64,000 bases of DNA from an uncultured Pseudoruegeria sp. (GCA_947498155.1 CANMJD010000001.1:310001-374000), one strand, 5' to 3'. Shown: positions 1-10,938, numbered from the stretch's first letter. The notes: generated by a model not told the origin, from the letters alone. Made by a program: numbers and translations.

Positions 1-470
1 CCCAATTGCGGACCGATGCAAGGTGTCCAGCCAAAAGCAAAAGCCAGACCAAGGATATAGGCCCCAAAAGCAGAGCCCCCCTGATCCCCCGCATCCAGAC
101 GCGCCTCTCGGTTTAGGAAAGGAATACGTAAAATCCCCAGAAAATGCAGCCCGAACAGGACGACAACCACACCGGAAATCTGCGCGAACACATCCTGATT
201 TTTTAGAAAAAACGCCCCGAACATCGAGGCTGTAAAACCAAGGAACAGAAACACCGTCGACAAGCCCATGACAAAAAACAGCGCCGGTATGATGGCGCTT
301 TTCGGGGCCTCGCGATCGGTCATTTCTCCCATGGTCATCCCGCCCATATAGGCCAGATAGGGGGGAACAATCGGTAAAACACAGGGGCTTAGAAAGGACA
401 GAATACCGGCCACAAGGGCGACGATCATCGCCGGAAGCAACGCCGCGTCTATGATTTCAATGCCAAACAT
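1..470 (-). CDS. ccdA: Cytochrome c biogenesis protein CcdA family (partial, runs off window start)
   Basis: Reverse-strand translation from ATG at 470: MFGIEIIDAALLPAMIVALVAGILSFLSPCVLPIVPPYLAYMGGMT...; SPCVLPIVPPYL motif and hydrophobic segments typical of CcdA. Confidence 0.85.
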   Translation of the reverse strand, partial: MFGIEIIDAALLPAMIVALVAGILSFLSPCVLPIVPPYLAYMGGMTMGEMTDREAPKSAIIPALFFVMGLSTVFLFLGFTASMFGAFFLKNQDVFAQISGVVVVLFGLHFLGILRIPFLNREARLDAGDQGGSAFGAYILGLAFAFGWTPCIGPQL

Positions 471-581
471 GGCCGCTCCTTTGTTCTGATCCAATGCTTA
501 GCGGACCTGCGCGGCAAGGTCACGTCAACAATGGCTCACAATCCCGTGGACAAGGCAATTTCTGCCCCCTACATCTGGATC

Positions 582-809
582 ATGGATTTTGACCTTGAAA
601 TTGATGCCATTGGCCTGCTGTGCCCGCTACCGGTTTTACGTCTGCGCAAACGGATGCAACAGTTGAATGCAGGACAGATTGCCCAGCTTCTGGCCGATGA
701 TCCCGCCGCCATAATCGATGTACCGCATTTCTGCACGGAATCCGGGCATGTGTTTTTGGGCGTGACAGAGGCAGACACCCATCAGGTCTATCGCATTCGC
801 AAAACCTAA
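582..809 (+). CDS. TusA-family sulfurtransferase
   Basis: MDFDLEIDAIGLLCPLPVLRLRKRM: CPxP-type motif (LLCPLPVLR) of the TusA/SirA family; size ~75 aa. Confidence 0.85.
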   Translation: MDFDLEIDAIGLLCPLPVLRLRKRMQQLNAGQIAQLLADDPAAIIDVPHFCTESGHVFLGVTEADTHQVYRIRKT

Positions 810-855
810 AGGCCGGTTGCTTTATTCCGGGACTGTTTCAGACGTGCCGAAAACG

Positions 856-887
856 AAAAACGCCGAGGCAATGCCCCGGCGTTTTGT
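856..887. terminator. Bidirectional rho-independent terminator between tusA-like gene and rne
   Basis: aaaaacgccgaggcaatgccccggcgttttgtttttt: GC-rich hairpin flanked by A-run and T-run. Confidence 0.7.
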
Positions 888-890
888 TTT

Positions 891-3836
891 TTAGCCCAGT
901 GACCACCAGCCCTTGCGTTTGGGCTTGGGGGGCTCAGGATCTGCCATTTCAAGAACCGGTTCCGGTTCAGATGGCGCGGTGACCTCTTCGGCAACCGTTT
1001 CCGGTTCCAAAGCTGGCGCCACTTGCTCCGGTGCCGCGTCAGAGACCACTTCTAGCGACTCGGCAGGTGCCTCGGTTGGGGCTGCCGTAGCTTCTGGTTT
1101 GGCCTCTTCTAGCGAAACGTTGTCTTCCGTTTTGGGCTCTTCGGGCTTGGCCTCTTCAGGCTTTGCCTCTGTCGCTACAATCTCTTCCGCTTGTGGAGCG
1201 TCAGATGCCTTTTCAGCCACAACTTCCCCTTCAGCATCCGCAGACTCTGTCGGTGTTGCTTCGGTTTGTGGCTGCGCCTCTGCGACGTCGGCAACAGTGT
1301 CCAGTGTGGTTTCGGGCGCGGCGTCCGCTGCAGCTTCTACCGATGTTTCCGTAGCTGCCTCGGCAGTGGTATCGCTTTTCTTTTTGCGAGTCCGTGTACG
1401 GCGGCGTTTTGGCTTAGGTGCATCTTCCGCAGCGGCGGTCTCTGCCGTGTTCGTGGCTTCAGCAGGTTTTGCTTCGCCATCAGCTGCGGGTTTTACGGCA
1501 TCGCTGTCAGCTTTGGCCTCACCACCTTCGGCTTGAGACTGCGCCTCGCCCTCGGTGTTTTCACCAGTGCCATTCTCACCGTTGGACTCAGAATTCTGCC
1601 CACCCCGCCGACGCCGACGACGCCGACGGCGCTTTTTAGGTTGAGGCTCTTCGGTGGTGGTTTCAGGCGTTTCCTGCGCCTGTACCGGCGCTTCGCTCAC
1701 CGCTTCAGAGGCTTCCTCTTCGCGGTCCAGCTCTTCCATGATCTTTTGATCGGCGGACACAACCGGTGCAGAGGCCGGAGCCAAGACGCGGGTGGCGGTT
1801 TTGAACCGCTCCAGGGTGTAATCCGGGCTGACCAAATGCGGATCTGCTTCGATGCGCACCGACAGGCCGTAGCGTGATTCAATCTGGGCGATATGCTCGC
1901 GTTTCTGGTTCATCATGAAATTGGCGATGCCAACAGGTGCTTTGATCAGTACCTCACGAGAGCGGCGGCGCACGCCTTCTTCTTCCAACTGACGCAGGAT
2001 CGACAGGGCCAGATTGTCATCGGACCGGATCAGACCGGTGCCGTGACAGGCCGAACACGGCTGTGTTGTGGCCTCGATCATGCCCGGGCGCAGACGCTGA
2101 CGGCTCATTTCCATCAGACCAAAGCCGGAAATCCGGCCCACCTGAATGCGGGCGCGATCCGATTTCAGCTTGTCTTTCATCCGTTTTTCAACGGCTGAAT
2201 TGTTTTTACGCTCTTCCATGTCGATGAAATCGATCACGATCAGACCAGCCAGATCGCGCAGGCGCAACTGACGGGCCACTTCCTCGGCGGCTTCAAGGTT
2301 GGTTTTCAGCGCCGTATCTTCGATGCTGCCTTCCTTGGTCGCCCGACCGGAGTTCACGTCAATCGCCACAAGGGCTTCGGTCACGCCGATCACGATGTAG
2401 CCACCGGATTTCAACTGAACCGTCGGATTGAACATGCCGCCCAGATAGGTTTCGACCTGATAGCGTGCAAACAGCGGCAGCTGTTCGTTATACTGTTTCA
2501 CGTTTTTGGCATGGGACGGCATGATCATTTTCATGAAGTCCTTGGCCACGCGATAACCTGCCGCCCCTTCGACGAATACTTCGTCGATTTCACGATTATA
2601 CAAATCGCGAATGGAGCGTTTGATCAGGTTGCCCTCTTCGTAGATTTTAGCGGGCGCAATGGATTGCAGCGTCAGGGCGCGGATTTGCTCCCACATACGT
2701 TGCAGATATTCATAGTCGCGCTTGATCTCAGATTTAGTCCGTTTCGCACCGGCGGTGCGAATGATCAAACCAGCGCCATCGGGCACATCGATCTCATTGG
2801 CGATGTCTTTAAGCTTCTTGCGGTCCACTGCATTGGTGATTTTACGCGAAATACCACCACCGCGGGCGGTGTTAGGCATTAATACGCAATAGCGACCGGC
2901 CAGAGACAGATAGGTTGTCAGCGCTGCACCTTTGTTGCCGCGCTCTTCTTTGACCACCTGCACCAGCAGAATTTGACGGACCTTGATGACTTCCTGAATT
3001 TTATACCGGCGCGCACGCGGTTTGCGCGGGCGGCGGATTTCTTCGGTCACATCATCGTCGGCAACGGATTCAATCGAATCGTCTTTTTCGGTCGCATCCA
3101 GTTTGTCGTCTTCTTCGTCGTCTTCGTCGGGAGCCTCTGTATCGTCAGAACCCGTCAGAGACTCTGTCGGTGTCTCTGTTGCGCTGTCTTCAACAGCAGC
3201 AGAATCGGCAACTTCGGTCGCTTCTGCGGCCTGCGCTGGCTGTTCAACCTCTGCCTGTGTCTCCACTTGGGAAGTCTCAGCTGCGTCTTCTTCGCCCGCC
3301 GCAGGGGTCTCGATCGGCGTTTCGCCAACCAATTCCATCGGTGAGCTGCCTTCGATGCCGTCATCGACATCAATGTCGACAACATCCATACCCGGAATCA
3401 CAGAAGAACCCGCCTCAGGCTTTTCAGCCGCAACCTCTTTGGTTTCAACCACATCATCGGTTTTTGTTTCAGCCGCCTTAGAGCGCGAACGAGACCGGGA
3501 CCGACGTTTGGGCTTGGGCTTTTCGTCTTCTTCCTGCTGGGCTTTCACATAGGCGCGTTCTTCGGCCAACAAGGCCTCTCGATCGGCAACTGGAATCTGG
3601 TAGTAATCCGGATGGATCTCGGAAAACGCCAGAAAACCGTGGCGATTGCCACCGTAATCAACAAACGCCGCCTGCAGCGATGGTTCGACCCGTGTAACTT
3701 TTGCTAGATAGATGTTGCCAGCAAGCTGGCGTTTGTTTTCGGATTCAAAGTCAAATTCCTCAACTTTATTTCCGTCAACCACCACAACGCGGGTTTCTTC
3801 CGCGTGGGTGGCGTCGATGAGCATTTTCTTAGCCAT
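891..3836 (-). CDS. rne: Ribonuclease E/G family protein
   Basis: MAKKMLIDATHAEETRVVVVDGNKVEEFDFE..., QPCSACHGTGL zinc motif, RNase E/G catalytic core, long low-complexity C-terminus; start chosen at internal ATG 3836. Confidence 0.95.
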   Translation of the reverse strand: MAKKMLIDATHAEETRVVVVDGNKVEEFDFESENKRQLAGNIYLAKVTRVEPSLQAAFVDYGGNRHGFLAFSEIHPDYYQIPVADREALLAEERAYVKAQQEEDEKPKPKRRSRSRSRSKAAETKTDDVVETKEVAAEKPEAGSSVIPGMDVVDIDVDDGIEGSSPMELVGETPIETPAAGEEDAAETSQVETQAEVEQPAQAAEATEVADSAAVEDSATETPTESLTGSDDTEAPDEDDEEDDKLDATEKDDSIESVADDDVTEEIRRPRKPRARRYKIQEVIKVRQILLVQVVKEERGNKGAALTTYLSLAGRYCVLMPNTARGGGISRKITNAVDRKKLKDIANEIDVPDGAGLIIRTAGAKRTKSEIKRDYEYLQRMWEQIRALTLQSIAPAKIYEEGNLIKRSIRDLYNREIDEVFVEGAAGYRVAKDFMKMIMPSHAKNVKQYNEQLPLFARYQVETYLGGMFNPTVQLKSGGYIVIGVTEALVAIDVNSGRATKEGSIEDTALKTNLEAAEEVARQLRLRDLAGLIVIDFIDMEERKNNSAVEKRMKDKLKSDRARIQVGRISGFGLMEMSRQRLRPGMIEATTQPCSACHGTGLIRSDDNLALSILRQLEEEGVRRRSREVLIKAPVGIANFMMNQKREHIAQIESRYGLSVRIEADPHLVSPDYTLERFKTATRVLAPASAPVVSADQKIMEELDREEEASEAVSEAPVQAQETPETTTEEPQPKKRRRRRRRRRGGQNSESNGENGTGENTEGEAQSQAEGGEAKADSDAVKPAADGEAKPAEATNTAETAAAEDAPKPKRRRTRTRKKKSDTTAEAATETSVEAAADAAPETTLDTVADVAEAQPQTEATPTESADAEGEVVAEKASDAPQAEEIVATEAKPEEAKPEEPKTEDNVSLEEAKPEATAAPTEAPAESLEVVSDAAPEQVAPALEPETVAEEVTAPSEPEPVLEMADPEPPKPKRKGWWSLG

Positions 3837-4277
3837 TTTATCTCTTTGCACGCCGGCAATCGTCTGGCCCCTGGCGGAGCAAGTCGGTGCGGGTGGTGTC
3901 TTGTAAGGGCGACATTGGACGGCACACAACCGGCATTTACGGCCAAACTGGCCGCTTCTGCTCGTGTATTTCGTGTTGCGCGTCGCATCGCGTTTCTTCC
4001 TGAACGCCCGAAGGCGTCAATCAATCGCCCGGCGCTAAAAGGCGTCGCGGGCACATACGGGGGGTTATAAAAACCCTTTCTGACCGGTCCTGTCGCGTCG
4101 CGTTCCATTCGGAGAGGCGTCCAGATCACCGGAAAAACTCACGGGCGTTTTTGGTTTCAAACACAATACGCCGTATCGATGACATTAAGGGCAGTGGTTG
4201 GGAAAAGACAATGGCGAAAATTGTCCACAGGGCAAATCGGGGGCATTTAGCGGATGAATGCCCCCTTTCAGAGCTTC

Positions 4278-5609
4278 CTAAAGATAGTCAGAGCGCTGCA
4301 ATCCGTATTTCGCCATCTTTTCATTCAAGGTCCGGCGCGGAAGACACAGCTCATCCATCACACTGACAATAGAGCCTTTATGACGGCGCATGGTGTTATC
4401 GATCAACATGCGCTCAAAGGCTTCGACATATTCCTTGAGAGGCTTGCCTTCGGTGGTCATCACCGGCTGCATGTCTTCGGTATCGGCCATCAAGAGCGAG
4501 GTAATCGACCCCGTGCCCCGCCGGTTTTGCAGCACCGCGCGTTCGACCAGATTGATCAACTGCCGCACATTCCCCGGCCAGGGAGCTTGCAACAACTGCG
4601 CGGCCTCTTGGGCGGACACTTCCGGTGTTTCACAGCCATATTCATCGGCGAATTGTTCAGCCAGACGGGTAAAGAGCGTCAGGATATCCTCGCCCCGCTG
4701 GCGCAGGGGGGGCAGTGTAATCTTTAACGCGGCAAGGCGATAGAACAGATCGGGGCGCAACACGCTTTCACAGGTTTTGCCCTGTTCCTGCAGATTGGAA
4801 ATCGCCACGATACGGGTTTCTGCCGGATTGCCTTGTTCATTGATATAGCTCAGCAAACGCGCTTGATTCTGCTCGCTTAAGGCTTCGATGTCCTCAAGCA
4901 CTAAAGTGCCTCCGCGCGTTGCCTCTACCAAGGGAAGCTGTGCATCATCATCGACGGGGCCAAACAGACGTTTGCCCAATTCATCGTCTTCCAATGCCGC
5001 ACAGGACTGAACGGTGAATTTTTTCCCTGCCCGCGAACCCACCGCATGCAGCGCATGAGCGACCAAGGTTTTACCGGTGCCGGTTTCGCCGTCGATCAGC
5101 ACATGGCCATCGGCCTGCCCCAGATCAAGGATATCCTCGCGCAGACGATCCATCACCGGCGAGGTACCGATCAGCTTTTTCATCACCGCATCACCATCGC
5201 CCAATTCCTTGCGCAACGCACGGCTGTCCAGAGTATGCCGCCGCGCCAGCGTGGCCTTTTTGGACAATTCGGTCATGTTGTCAGGGTTGAACGGCTTTTC
5301 CAGAAAATCAAAAGCCCCCAGGCGCATCGCCTCTACGGCCATGGGCACATCACCGTGGCCAGTGATCATGATCACTGGCAGCGCGCTGTCGATCCCCATC
5401 AGACGTTTCAAAAACTGCATCCCGTCCATGCCGGGCATGCGGATGTCGCTGACCACAATGCCCGGATATTCCGACGACATTGCCTTTAGCGCATCTTCGG
5501 CGCTGGCAAAGGTTTCGGTGTCAAATCCGGACAGGGCCAGCCATTGGCTGATCGACTGCCGCATGTCCTGTTCATCGTCTACGATCGCAATTTTCATAGC
5601 TTGCGCCAT
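4278..5609 (-). CDS. dctD: Sigma-54 type response regulator, C4-dicarboxylate DctD-like
   Basis: Receiver domain (IVDDEQDMRQSISQWLALSGFD), AAA+ domain (GETGTGKTLVAHALH), C-terminal Fis-like HTH; adjacent DctB-like kinase. Confidence 0.8.
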   Translation of the reverse strand: MAQAMKIAIVDDEQDMRQSISQWLALSGFDTETFASAEDALKAMSSEYPGIVVSDIRMPGMDGMQFLKRLMGIDSALPVIMITGHGDVPMAVEAMRLGAFDFLEKPFNPDNMTELSKKATLARRHTLDSRALRKELGDGDAVMKKLIGTSPVMDRLREDILDLGQADGHVLIDGETGTGKTLVAHALHAVGSRAGKKFTVQSCAALEDDELGKRLFGPVDDDAQLPLVEATRGGTLVLEDIEALSEQNQARLLSYINEQGNPAETRIVAISNLQEQGKTCESVLRPDLFYRLAALKITLPPLRQRGEDILTLFTRLAEQFADEYGCETPEVSAQEAAQLLQAPWPGNVRQLINLVERAVLQNRRGTGSITSLLMADTEDMQPVMTTEGKPLKEYVEAFERMLIDNTMRRHKGSIVSVMDELCLPRRTLNEKMAKYGLQRSDYL

Positions 5610-5615
5610 ATGGCC

Positions 5616-7379
5616 TCACTCGGCTGCTTCAATTTCTTCGCTCAATATGGGGAGCTTCACTTCAAATACAGCCCCCTCCTCCTGTCCGTTCCGTGCCGTC
5701 AGTCGACCACCCAGATCCGACACAATCCCCGAAGAGATCGCCAGTCCCAAGCCAACCCCGTCGCCCGGCTGTTTGGTGGTGTAAAACGGCTCAAACAAGG
5801 CATCCAGATCCTCGATCCCGATGCCGTTGTCGCGCACCGACAGGGTTGCGGTCTCTCCGGCGGACAGAAGAATTTCGATTTCCGGATCGGCCACGCCCCG
5901 CGTCGCATCCAGCGCGTTGCGGAACAGGTTGATAATCACCTGTTCCAGCCGCACCCGATCCGCCATCACCATGACCGGCTCGGCGGGAATTGATTTTGTA
6001 ATCTTCACCTGTCGACTACGCAACTGTGGCTCCATCATCGACAGCGCCGAGAGCACGGCCTCTCGGGTATCGACCGGCACCAGTTGATCGCCACTTTTAC
6101 GGGCATAGCTTTTGAGCTGTTTGGTGATCGCCCCCATGCGCTCGATCAGATCATCGATCCGCTGAAACGACGCCACGGCCTCTTCGGGGCGCTTGCGCTG
6201 CATCAACAGTTTGGCCCCGGCCAGATAGGTTTTCATCGCTGCCAAAGGCTGGTTCAATTCATGGCTGACCGCGGCTGACATTTCACCAAGTGCGGCCAGT
6301 TTAGAGGATTGCGCCAAGGTCTGTTCGGCAACCTCAAGGCTTTTTTCCACCCGCCGGCGTTCGCTGACCTCGCGCTGCAACCGTTGGTTCAAATTGCGTA
6401 GCTCTGCGGATTCCTGTTGGAAAATCAAAGACCGGATCTGGGCTTTCCGGCTCACCAGATAAAAGGCAATCGCCAGTAACATGGCAAAGCCCATGATTTC
6501 CAGCGCCAGCACCCCGTTCACCCGTTCACGCACCGAATTATAGGTGGTGAACGAAGTCATCCGCCATCCCTGAAACGGGATACGCGTTTCCAGCCGCATC
6601 ATGCTGTCGCCCTGCAAATAGGCCTCTACCGGCAAGGAAGACCAATCGGTTGTGGCCCGCAAGGCGCGCACGATGGCCGACGGGGCGGAAAGCTCTGCCA
6701 AGGCTTCGATCTCTGTGCGGCCCCGCCAGCGCGGTTCGGTCGCAAGAATCACCACGCCTTCGCTGTCTGTAACAAGCACCGCATCCGAAATGCTCGACCA
6801 TGTCGATTCGAACTTGCGCAGATCAACCCCGACCACAATTACGCCGATGGCAGGCCCCGAAGCCTCCATCCGGCGGGAATAAGCAAAATCGGTGGCCCCG
6901 GTATCAAGCCGCGTGGCGGTAAACACCGTATCGTTGGAACGCAGCGCTTCAAAGTAGTAGGCCTCATTGGCAAAATTGCTGCCGATCAAGTTGCGATCAG
7001 AAGAGGCCACGACTCGCCCGCCTTGGTCCAGCAACATCAACGACCCGATGTCGATTTGATCGGCATAGGTAATCAGCCGCTGCGAGCTTTGGGAAAAATC
7101 GCCGGAATTCAGCGCCCCGATCAGGGAAGGATCACGGGCCAGAAGCTGGGGCACAATGGCGTTGCGGCGCAATTCACTCAGCAGGTTGCCGGAATAAAGC
7201 GCCTGCCTGACCTGCGACGTGTTGCGGGTGGTTTCGGTATAGCGTTCGGTCAGAAACAGATTGGTGAACCAAATCACCGAAATCGCCAAGACAACAAAGA
7301 CCAGCACCGCAACGCGCGCGCGCCATGTGGTTTTGCTTTCCTGAATGTTGTCTGAATCCGTAGTCAACGCCATGCCCAA
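5616..7379 (-). CDS. dctB: Sensor histidine kinase, DctB-like
   Basis: Periplasmic sensor region, HisKA (SAAVSHELNQPLAAMKTYL), HATPase (NALDATRG, DNGIGI, GVGLGLAIS). Confidence 0.8.
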   Translation of the reverse strand: MGMALTTDSDNIQESKTTWRARVAVLVFVVLAISVIWFTNLFLTERYTETTRNTSQVRQALYSGNLLSELRRNAIVPQLLARDPSLIGALNSGDFSQSSQRLITYADQIDIGSLMLLDQGGRVVASSDRNLIGSNFANEAYYFEALRSNDTVFTATRLDTGATDFAYSRRMEASGPAIGVIVVGVDLRKFESTWSSISDAVLVTDSEGVVILATEPRWRGRTEIEALAELSAPSAIVRALRATTDWSSLPVEAYLQGDSMMRLETRIPFQGWRMTSFTTYNSVRERVNGVLALEIMGFAMLLAIAFYLVSRKAQIRSLIFQQESAELRNLNQRLQREVSERRRVEKSLEVAEQTLAQSSKLAALGEMSAAVSHELNQPLAAMKTYLAGAKLLMQRKRPEEAVASFQRIDDLIERMGAITKQLKSYARKSGDQLVPVDTREAVLSALSMMEPQLRSRQVKITKSIPAEPVMVMADRVRLEQVIINLFRNALDATRGVADPEIEILLSAGETATLSVRDNGIGIEDLDALFEPFYTTKQPGDGVGLGLAISSGIVSDLGGRLTARNGQEEGAVFEVKLPILSEEIEAAE

Positions 7380-7417
7380 GTCTACGTCGCCCGCAAAGGG
7401 GCGACAAGCGCAAGGGG

Positions 7418-8086
7418 CTAAGCTACTGCCATCTCTTCCAAAAGCGAGCGGAAAAGCGCCGCCCCGTCGGTGCCACCATGGCCATCATCCGCCGCCCGCT
7501 CCGGATGGGGCATCATGCCCAGCACCCGACGGTTTTCTGACAGGATACCAGCAATATCCGCGGTCGAACCATTTGGATTGTCGCCATAGGTAAAGGCCAC
7601 ACGATCCTCTGCCTGAAGCTGGGTAATGACTTCGGAATCGGCGGTGTAGTTACCGTCATGGTGGGCAATCGGGATCATGATTTCCGACCCCTTTTCATAG
7701 CGCGCGGTAAAGGCGCTATCGGCTGTGGCCACGGTAAGCGGTACAGATTTGCAGATATATTTCAGGCCAGCATTACGCAGCAGCGCACCGGGCAAAAGAC
7801 CGGTTTCCGTCAACACCTGAAAGCCGTTACAGACGCCAAAGACGTATCCGCCCTTATTGGCAAATTCCACCACCGATTTACAGATCGGTGACTGAGCCGC
7901 AATCGCCCCGCAGCGCAGGTAATCGCCAAATGAAAAACCGCCGGGAACGCCGATAAAATCCAGCCCCGAAGGCAAGGCGGTTTCCTTGTGCCACACCATG
8001 GTGACATCTGCACCTGCAGCCTTGAGCGCAACGGCAAGATCACGGTCGCAGTTGGACCCGGGGAAAACAATGACGGCGGCTTTCAT
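7418..8086 (-). CDS. purQ: Phosphoribosylformylglycinamidine synthase I (PurQ)
   Basis: [21 protein letters not shown]..., GVCNGFQ glutaminase nucleophile motif. Confidence 0.95.
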   Translation of the reverse strand: MKAAVIVFPGSNCDRDLAVALKAAGADVTMVWHKETALPSGLDFIGVPGGFSFGDYLRCGAIAAQSPICKSVVEFANKGGYVFGVCNGFQVLTETGLLPGALLRNAGLKYICKSVPLTVATADSAFTARYEKGSEIMIPIAHHDGNYTADSEVITQLQAEDRVAFTYGDNPNGSTADIAGILSENRRVLGMMPHPERAADDGHGGTDGAALFRSLLEEMAVA

Positions 8087-8172
8087 ATCAGCAGATCTTT
8101 CTTATCGCGGCACCACGCAAAGGCAGCGCCCCTGCAAAATAATTGGTCAGGGACAGGCCCGACCAAACTGTT

Positions 8173-8412
8173 TCAGACCAATTCGACGGTGTAGCTTTCG
8201 ATCACCGTATTGGCCAAGAGCTTTTCACACATCTGGGTCACAGAAGCCTTAGCGGCCTCGGCGTCGGTTTCTGCCAGATCAAGCTCGATCACCTTGCCTT
8301 GACGCACACCGTCAACGCCCTCAAACCCCAAGGTCCCCAGCGCATGGCGCACCGCATCCCCCTGCGGGTCCAGAACACCGTTTTTCAGCATGACATGTAC
8401 ACGGGCTTTCAT
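8173..8412 (-). CDS. purS: Phosphoribosylformylglycinamidine synthase subunit PurS
   Basis: MKARVHVMLKNGVLDPQGDAVRHALGTLGF; adjacent to purQ and purC. Confidence 0.93.
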   Translation of the reverse strand: MKARVHVMLKNGVLDPQGDAVRHALGTLGFEGVDGVRQGKVIELDLAETDAEAAKASVTQMCEKLLANTVIESYTVELV

Positions 8413-8474
8413 CGTTTTCGCTTCCTTGCAAACTGCAGGACCTGCCCCGCCAGCGGCGGAGAGGTCCGGTTCAT

Positions 8475-9236
8475 TCAATTGACCAAAGTCGGTTTGGATC
8501 CGTTACCGGGCTTGTTGGGCATCACGCCAAGACGGCGGGCCACTTCGGAATAGGCATCGGCCAGATTGCCAAGATCGCGCCGGAACACGTCCTTGTCCAG
8601 TTTCTGACCTGTTTCATTATCCCACAAACGACAGCTGTCGGGGCTGATTTCATCGGCGACAATCAAACGCTGGAAATCACCTTCCCAAACGCGGCCGATT
8701 TCAATTTTGAAATCGATCAATTTGATCCCGACCCCATGCATCACGCCGGACATGTAATCATTGACCCGCAACGCGATGGCGATGATATCATCCAGTTCCT
8801 GCTGCGTGGCCCAGCCAAAGGCGATGATGTATTCTTCGGGCACCAGCGGATCGCCAAGATTGTCATCTTTATACGAAAACTCGACAATCGGGCGCGGCAG
8901 CTGTGTGCCCTCTTCGATTCCCAGGCGTTTGGACATGGACCCGGCAGCAAAATTGCGCACGATCACTTCCAGCGGCACAATCTCAGCAGAGCGGCACAGC
9001 TGTTCGCGCATGTTCAGACGGCGGATGAAATGCGTCGGCACCCCAATATTGGCCAAACCGGTCATGAAAAACTCGGACAGGCGATTGTTCAAAACGCCTT
9101 TGCCATCAATGACGCTCCGCTTTTCCGCGTTGAACGCCGTGGCATCATCCTTGAAATATTGCACGATGGTGCCGGGCTCCGGGCCTTCGTACAGGATTTT
9201 TGCTTTGCCTTCGTACAGCATTTTACGGCGTGCCAT
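8475..9236 (-). CDS. purC: Phosphoribosylaminoimidazole-succinocarboxamide synthase (SAICAR synthetase)
   Basis: [23 protein letters not shown]...; [11 protein letters not shown] motif. Confidence 0.95.
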   Translation of the reverse strand: MARRKMLYEGKAKILYEGPEPGTIVQYFKDDATAFNAEKRSVIDGKGVLNNRLSEFFMTGLANIGVPTHFIRRLNMREQLCRSAEIVPLEVIVRNFAAGSMSKRLGIEEGTQLPRPIVEFSYKDDNLGDPLVPEEYIIAFGWATQQELDDIIAIALRVNDYMSGVMHGVGIKLIDFKIEIGRVWEGDFQRLIVADEISPDSCRLWDNETGQKLDKDVFRRDLGNLADAYSEVARRLGVMPNKPGNGSKPTLVN

Positions 9237-9396
9237 TTTGTCTCCGATCCAATAGAGGGACATGTGAGTCCCCCCTTTAATCGCGCCCTATACGCCATGG
9301 TGAGAATTGTCGCAAGAAGCGCAATCCCCTTGCGACGATCCGTTACGATTGCCATATATAGGTCAACAGAGACCCAAACCCCCTTGAGGTGACACT

Positions 9397-9711
9397 ATGT
9401 CGACATTCGACGAACGCGAATCCGCCTTCGAAAACAAATTTGCCCATGACGAACAGATGCTTTTCAAAGCAACTGCCCGCTCCAACAAACTGTTGGGCCT
9501 CTGGGCCGCAGAGCTTCTGGGCAAAACCGGCGATGACGCAGCCGCCTATGCCGTCGACGTGGTGAAATCCGATTTCGAAGAAGCCGGCCACGAGGATGTC
9601 ATCCGCAAAGTTTCCGGTGATCTGGGTGATAAAGCCTCCGAAGACGAAATCCGCGCCAAGCTGGCCGATTGCCTGATCATCGCCAAGCAACAGGTTGCAA
9701 ACGAAGTTTAA
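9397..9711 (+). CDS. DUF1476 family protein, putative F1-ATPase inhibitor zeta subunit
   Basis: MSTFDERESAFENKFAHDEQMLFKATARSNKLLGLWAAELLG: characteristic DUF1476 start; ~104 aa. Confidence 0.88.
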   Translation: MSTFDERESAFENKFAHDEQMLFKATARSNKLLGLWAAELLGKTGDDAAAYAVDVVKSDFEEAGHEDVIRKVSGDLGDKASEDEIRAKLADCLIIAKQQVANEV

Positions 9712-9731
9712 GCCCTGCTGATCAACGGCCC

Positions 9732-9759
9732 AAGGCGCCCTTTAGCGGGGCGCCTTTTT
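9732..9759 (+). terminator. Rho-independent terminator
   Basis: aaggcgccctttagcggggcgccttttt hairpin plus T-run just downstream of the DUF1476 gene. Confidence 0.75.
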
Positions 9760-9907
9760 CATTCTCGAATCGCAAAAACACTTGCGCCCGCCTCATGATC
9801 TTTATGATCAATTTGAATTTGCACCCGCCGCGCTTGTCTGGCATGTGCCCTGCAACAGCGGGCCATCCCCAAAAGATCGGCACGCGCATTGCACTGAAAG
9901 GCACCCC

Positions 9908-10924
9908 ATGACAAACGCCCTCTCCCGATTGCTTGCCGACCGCGACTGGCTTCTGGCCGATGGCGCGACGGGCACCAACCTATTTAATATGGGTCTGTCC
10001 TCGGGCGACGCACCAGAGCTTTGGAACATCGACGAACCCGCCAAGATCAAAGCCCTGTACAGCGGGGCAGTGGATTCGGGTTCTGACATCTTTCTGACCA
10101 ACACCTTCGGCGGCAATGCCTCTCGTCTGAAACTGCATGATGCGCAAAGCCGGGTGCATGAGCTGAACAAAGTCGGTGCCGAGCTCGGACGCGAAATCGC
10201 CGATGCGTCGGGGCGCACGGTTGTTGTCGCTGGCTCTGTCGGGCCAACCGGTGAAATCATGGAACCCATGGGCTCGCTGACCTATGCGGGCGCGGTGGAA
10301 ATGTTTCACGAACAAGCCGAGGGTCTAAAGGCCGGTGGTGCGGATGTACTTTGGGTGGAAACCATTTCCGCTGCCGAAGAATTCAAGGCCGCCGCCGAAG
10401 CCTTTGCGCTAGCCGATATGCCGTGGGCGGGCACCATGAGCTTTGACACCGCCGGGCGCACAATGATGGGGCTGACCTCCTCTGATCTGGTCGATCTGGT
10501 TGCCAAAATCCCCAACACCCCTGTGGCTTTTGGGGCAAACTGCGGCGTAGGCGCTTCAGATTTGCTGCGCACGGTTTTGGGCTTCTCGGCCCATGGCACC
10601 GAGACGCCGATCATCTCTAAAGGCAACGCCGGCATTCCGAAATATCATGATGGTCACATCCACTATGATGGCACACCGGCGCTGATGGCGGATTATGCGG
10701 TTCTGGCACGCGATTGCGGTGCCACGATCATCGGTGGCTGCTGTGGCACCACCCCGGACCACCTGAAGTCCATGCGCGAAGCCCTTGAAACCAGACCGAA
10801 AACCGACAGACCCAGCCTTGAGGAAATCACCAAGGCTTTGGGTGGGTTCTCCTCGGCCTCTGATGGCACTGGCAAGGATGACACGCCACCCGCACGGCCC
10901 CGCCGCCGTCGCCGTAGCAGCTAA
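9908..10924 (+). CDS. bmt: Homocysteine S-methyltransferase domain protein (annotated betaine-homocysteine S-methyltransferase in related genomes)
   Basis: DWLLADGATGTNLFNMGL, GANCGVGASDLL, GGCCGTTPDHL zinc-binding motif of the homocysteine methyltransferase fold. Confidence 0.88.
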   Translation: MTNALSRLLADRDWLLADGATGTNLFNMGLSSGDAPELWNIDEPAKIKALYSGAVDSGSDIFLTNTFGGNASRLKLHDAQSRVHELNKVGAELGREIADASGRTVVVAGSVGPTGEIMEPMGSLTYAGAVEMFHEQAEGLKAGGADVLWVETISAAEEFKAAAEAFALADMPWAGTMSFDTAGRTMMGLTSSDLVDLVAKIPNTPVAFGANCGVGASDLLRTVLGFSAHGTETPIISKGNAGIPKYHDGHIHYDGTPALMADYAVLARDCGATIIGGCCGTTPDHLKSMREALETRPKTDRPSLEEITKALGGFSSASDGTGKDDTPPARPRRRRRSS

Positions 10925-10938
10925 TCGCACCCCGCGTG

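Noticed and set aside
913-1536. Long Ser/Ala-rich ORFs opposite rne (also 3022-3552)
   Set aside because: Antisense to the low-complexity part of rne; composition is a shadow of the true coding strand
9780-9907. Possible SAM/SAH riboswitch upstream of the homocysteine methyltransferase gene
   Set aside because: Could not find SAM-II, SAH or SAM/SAH core motifs by eye; an Infernal/Rfam scan would be needed
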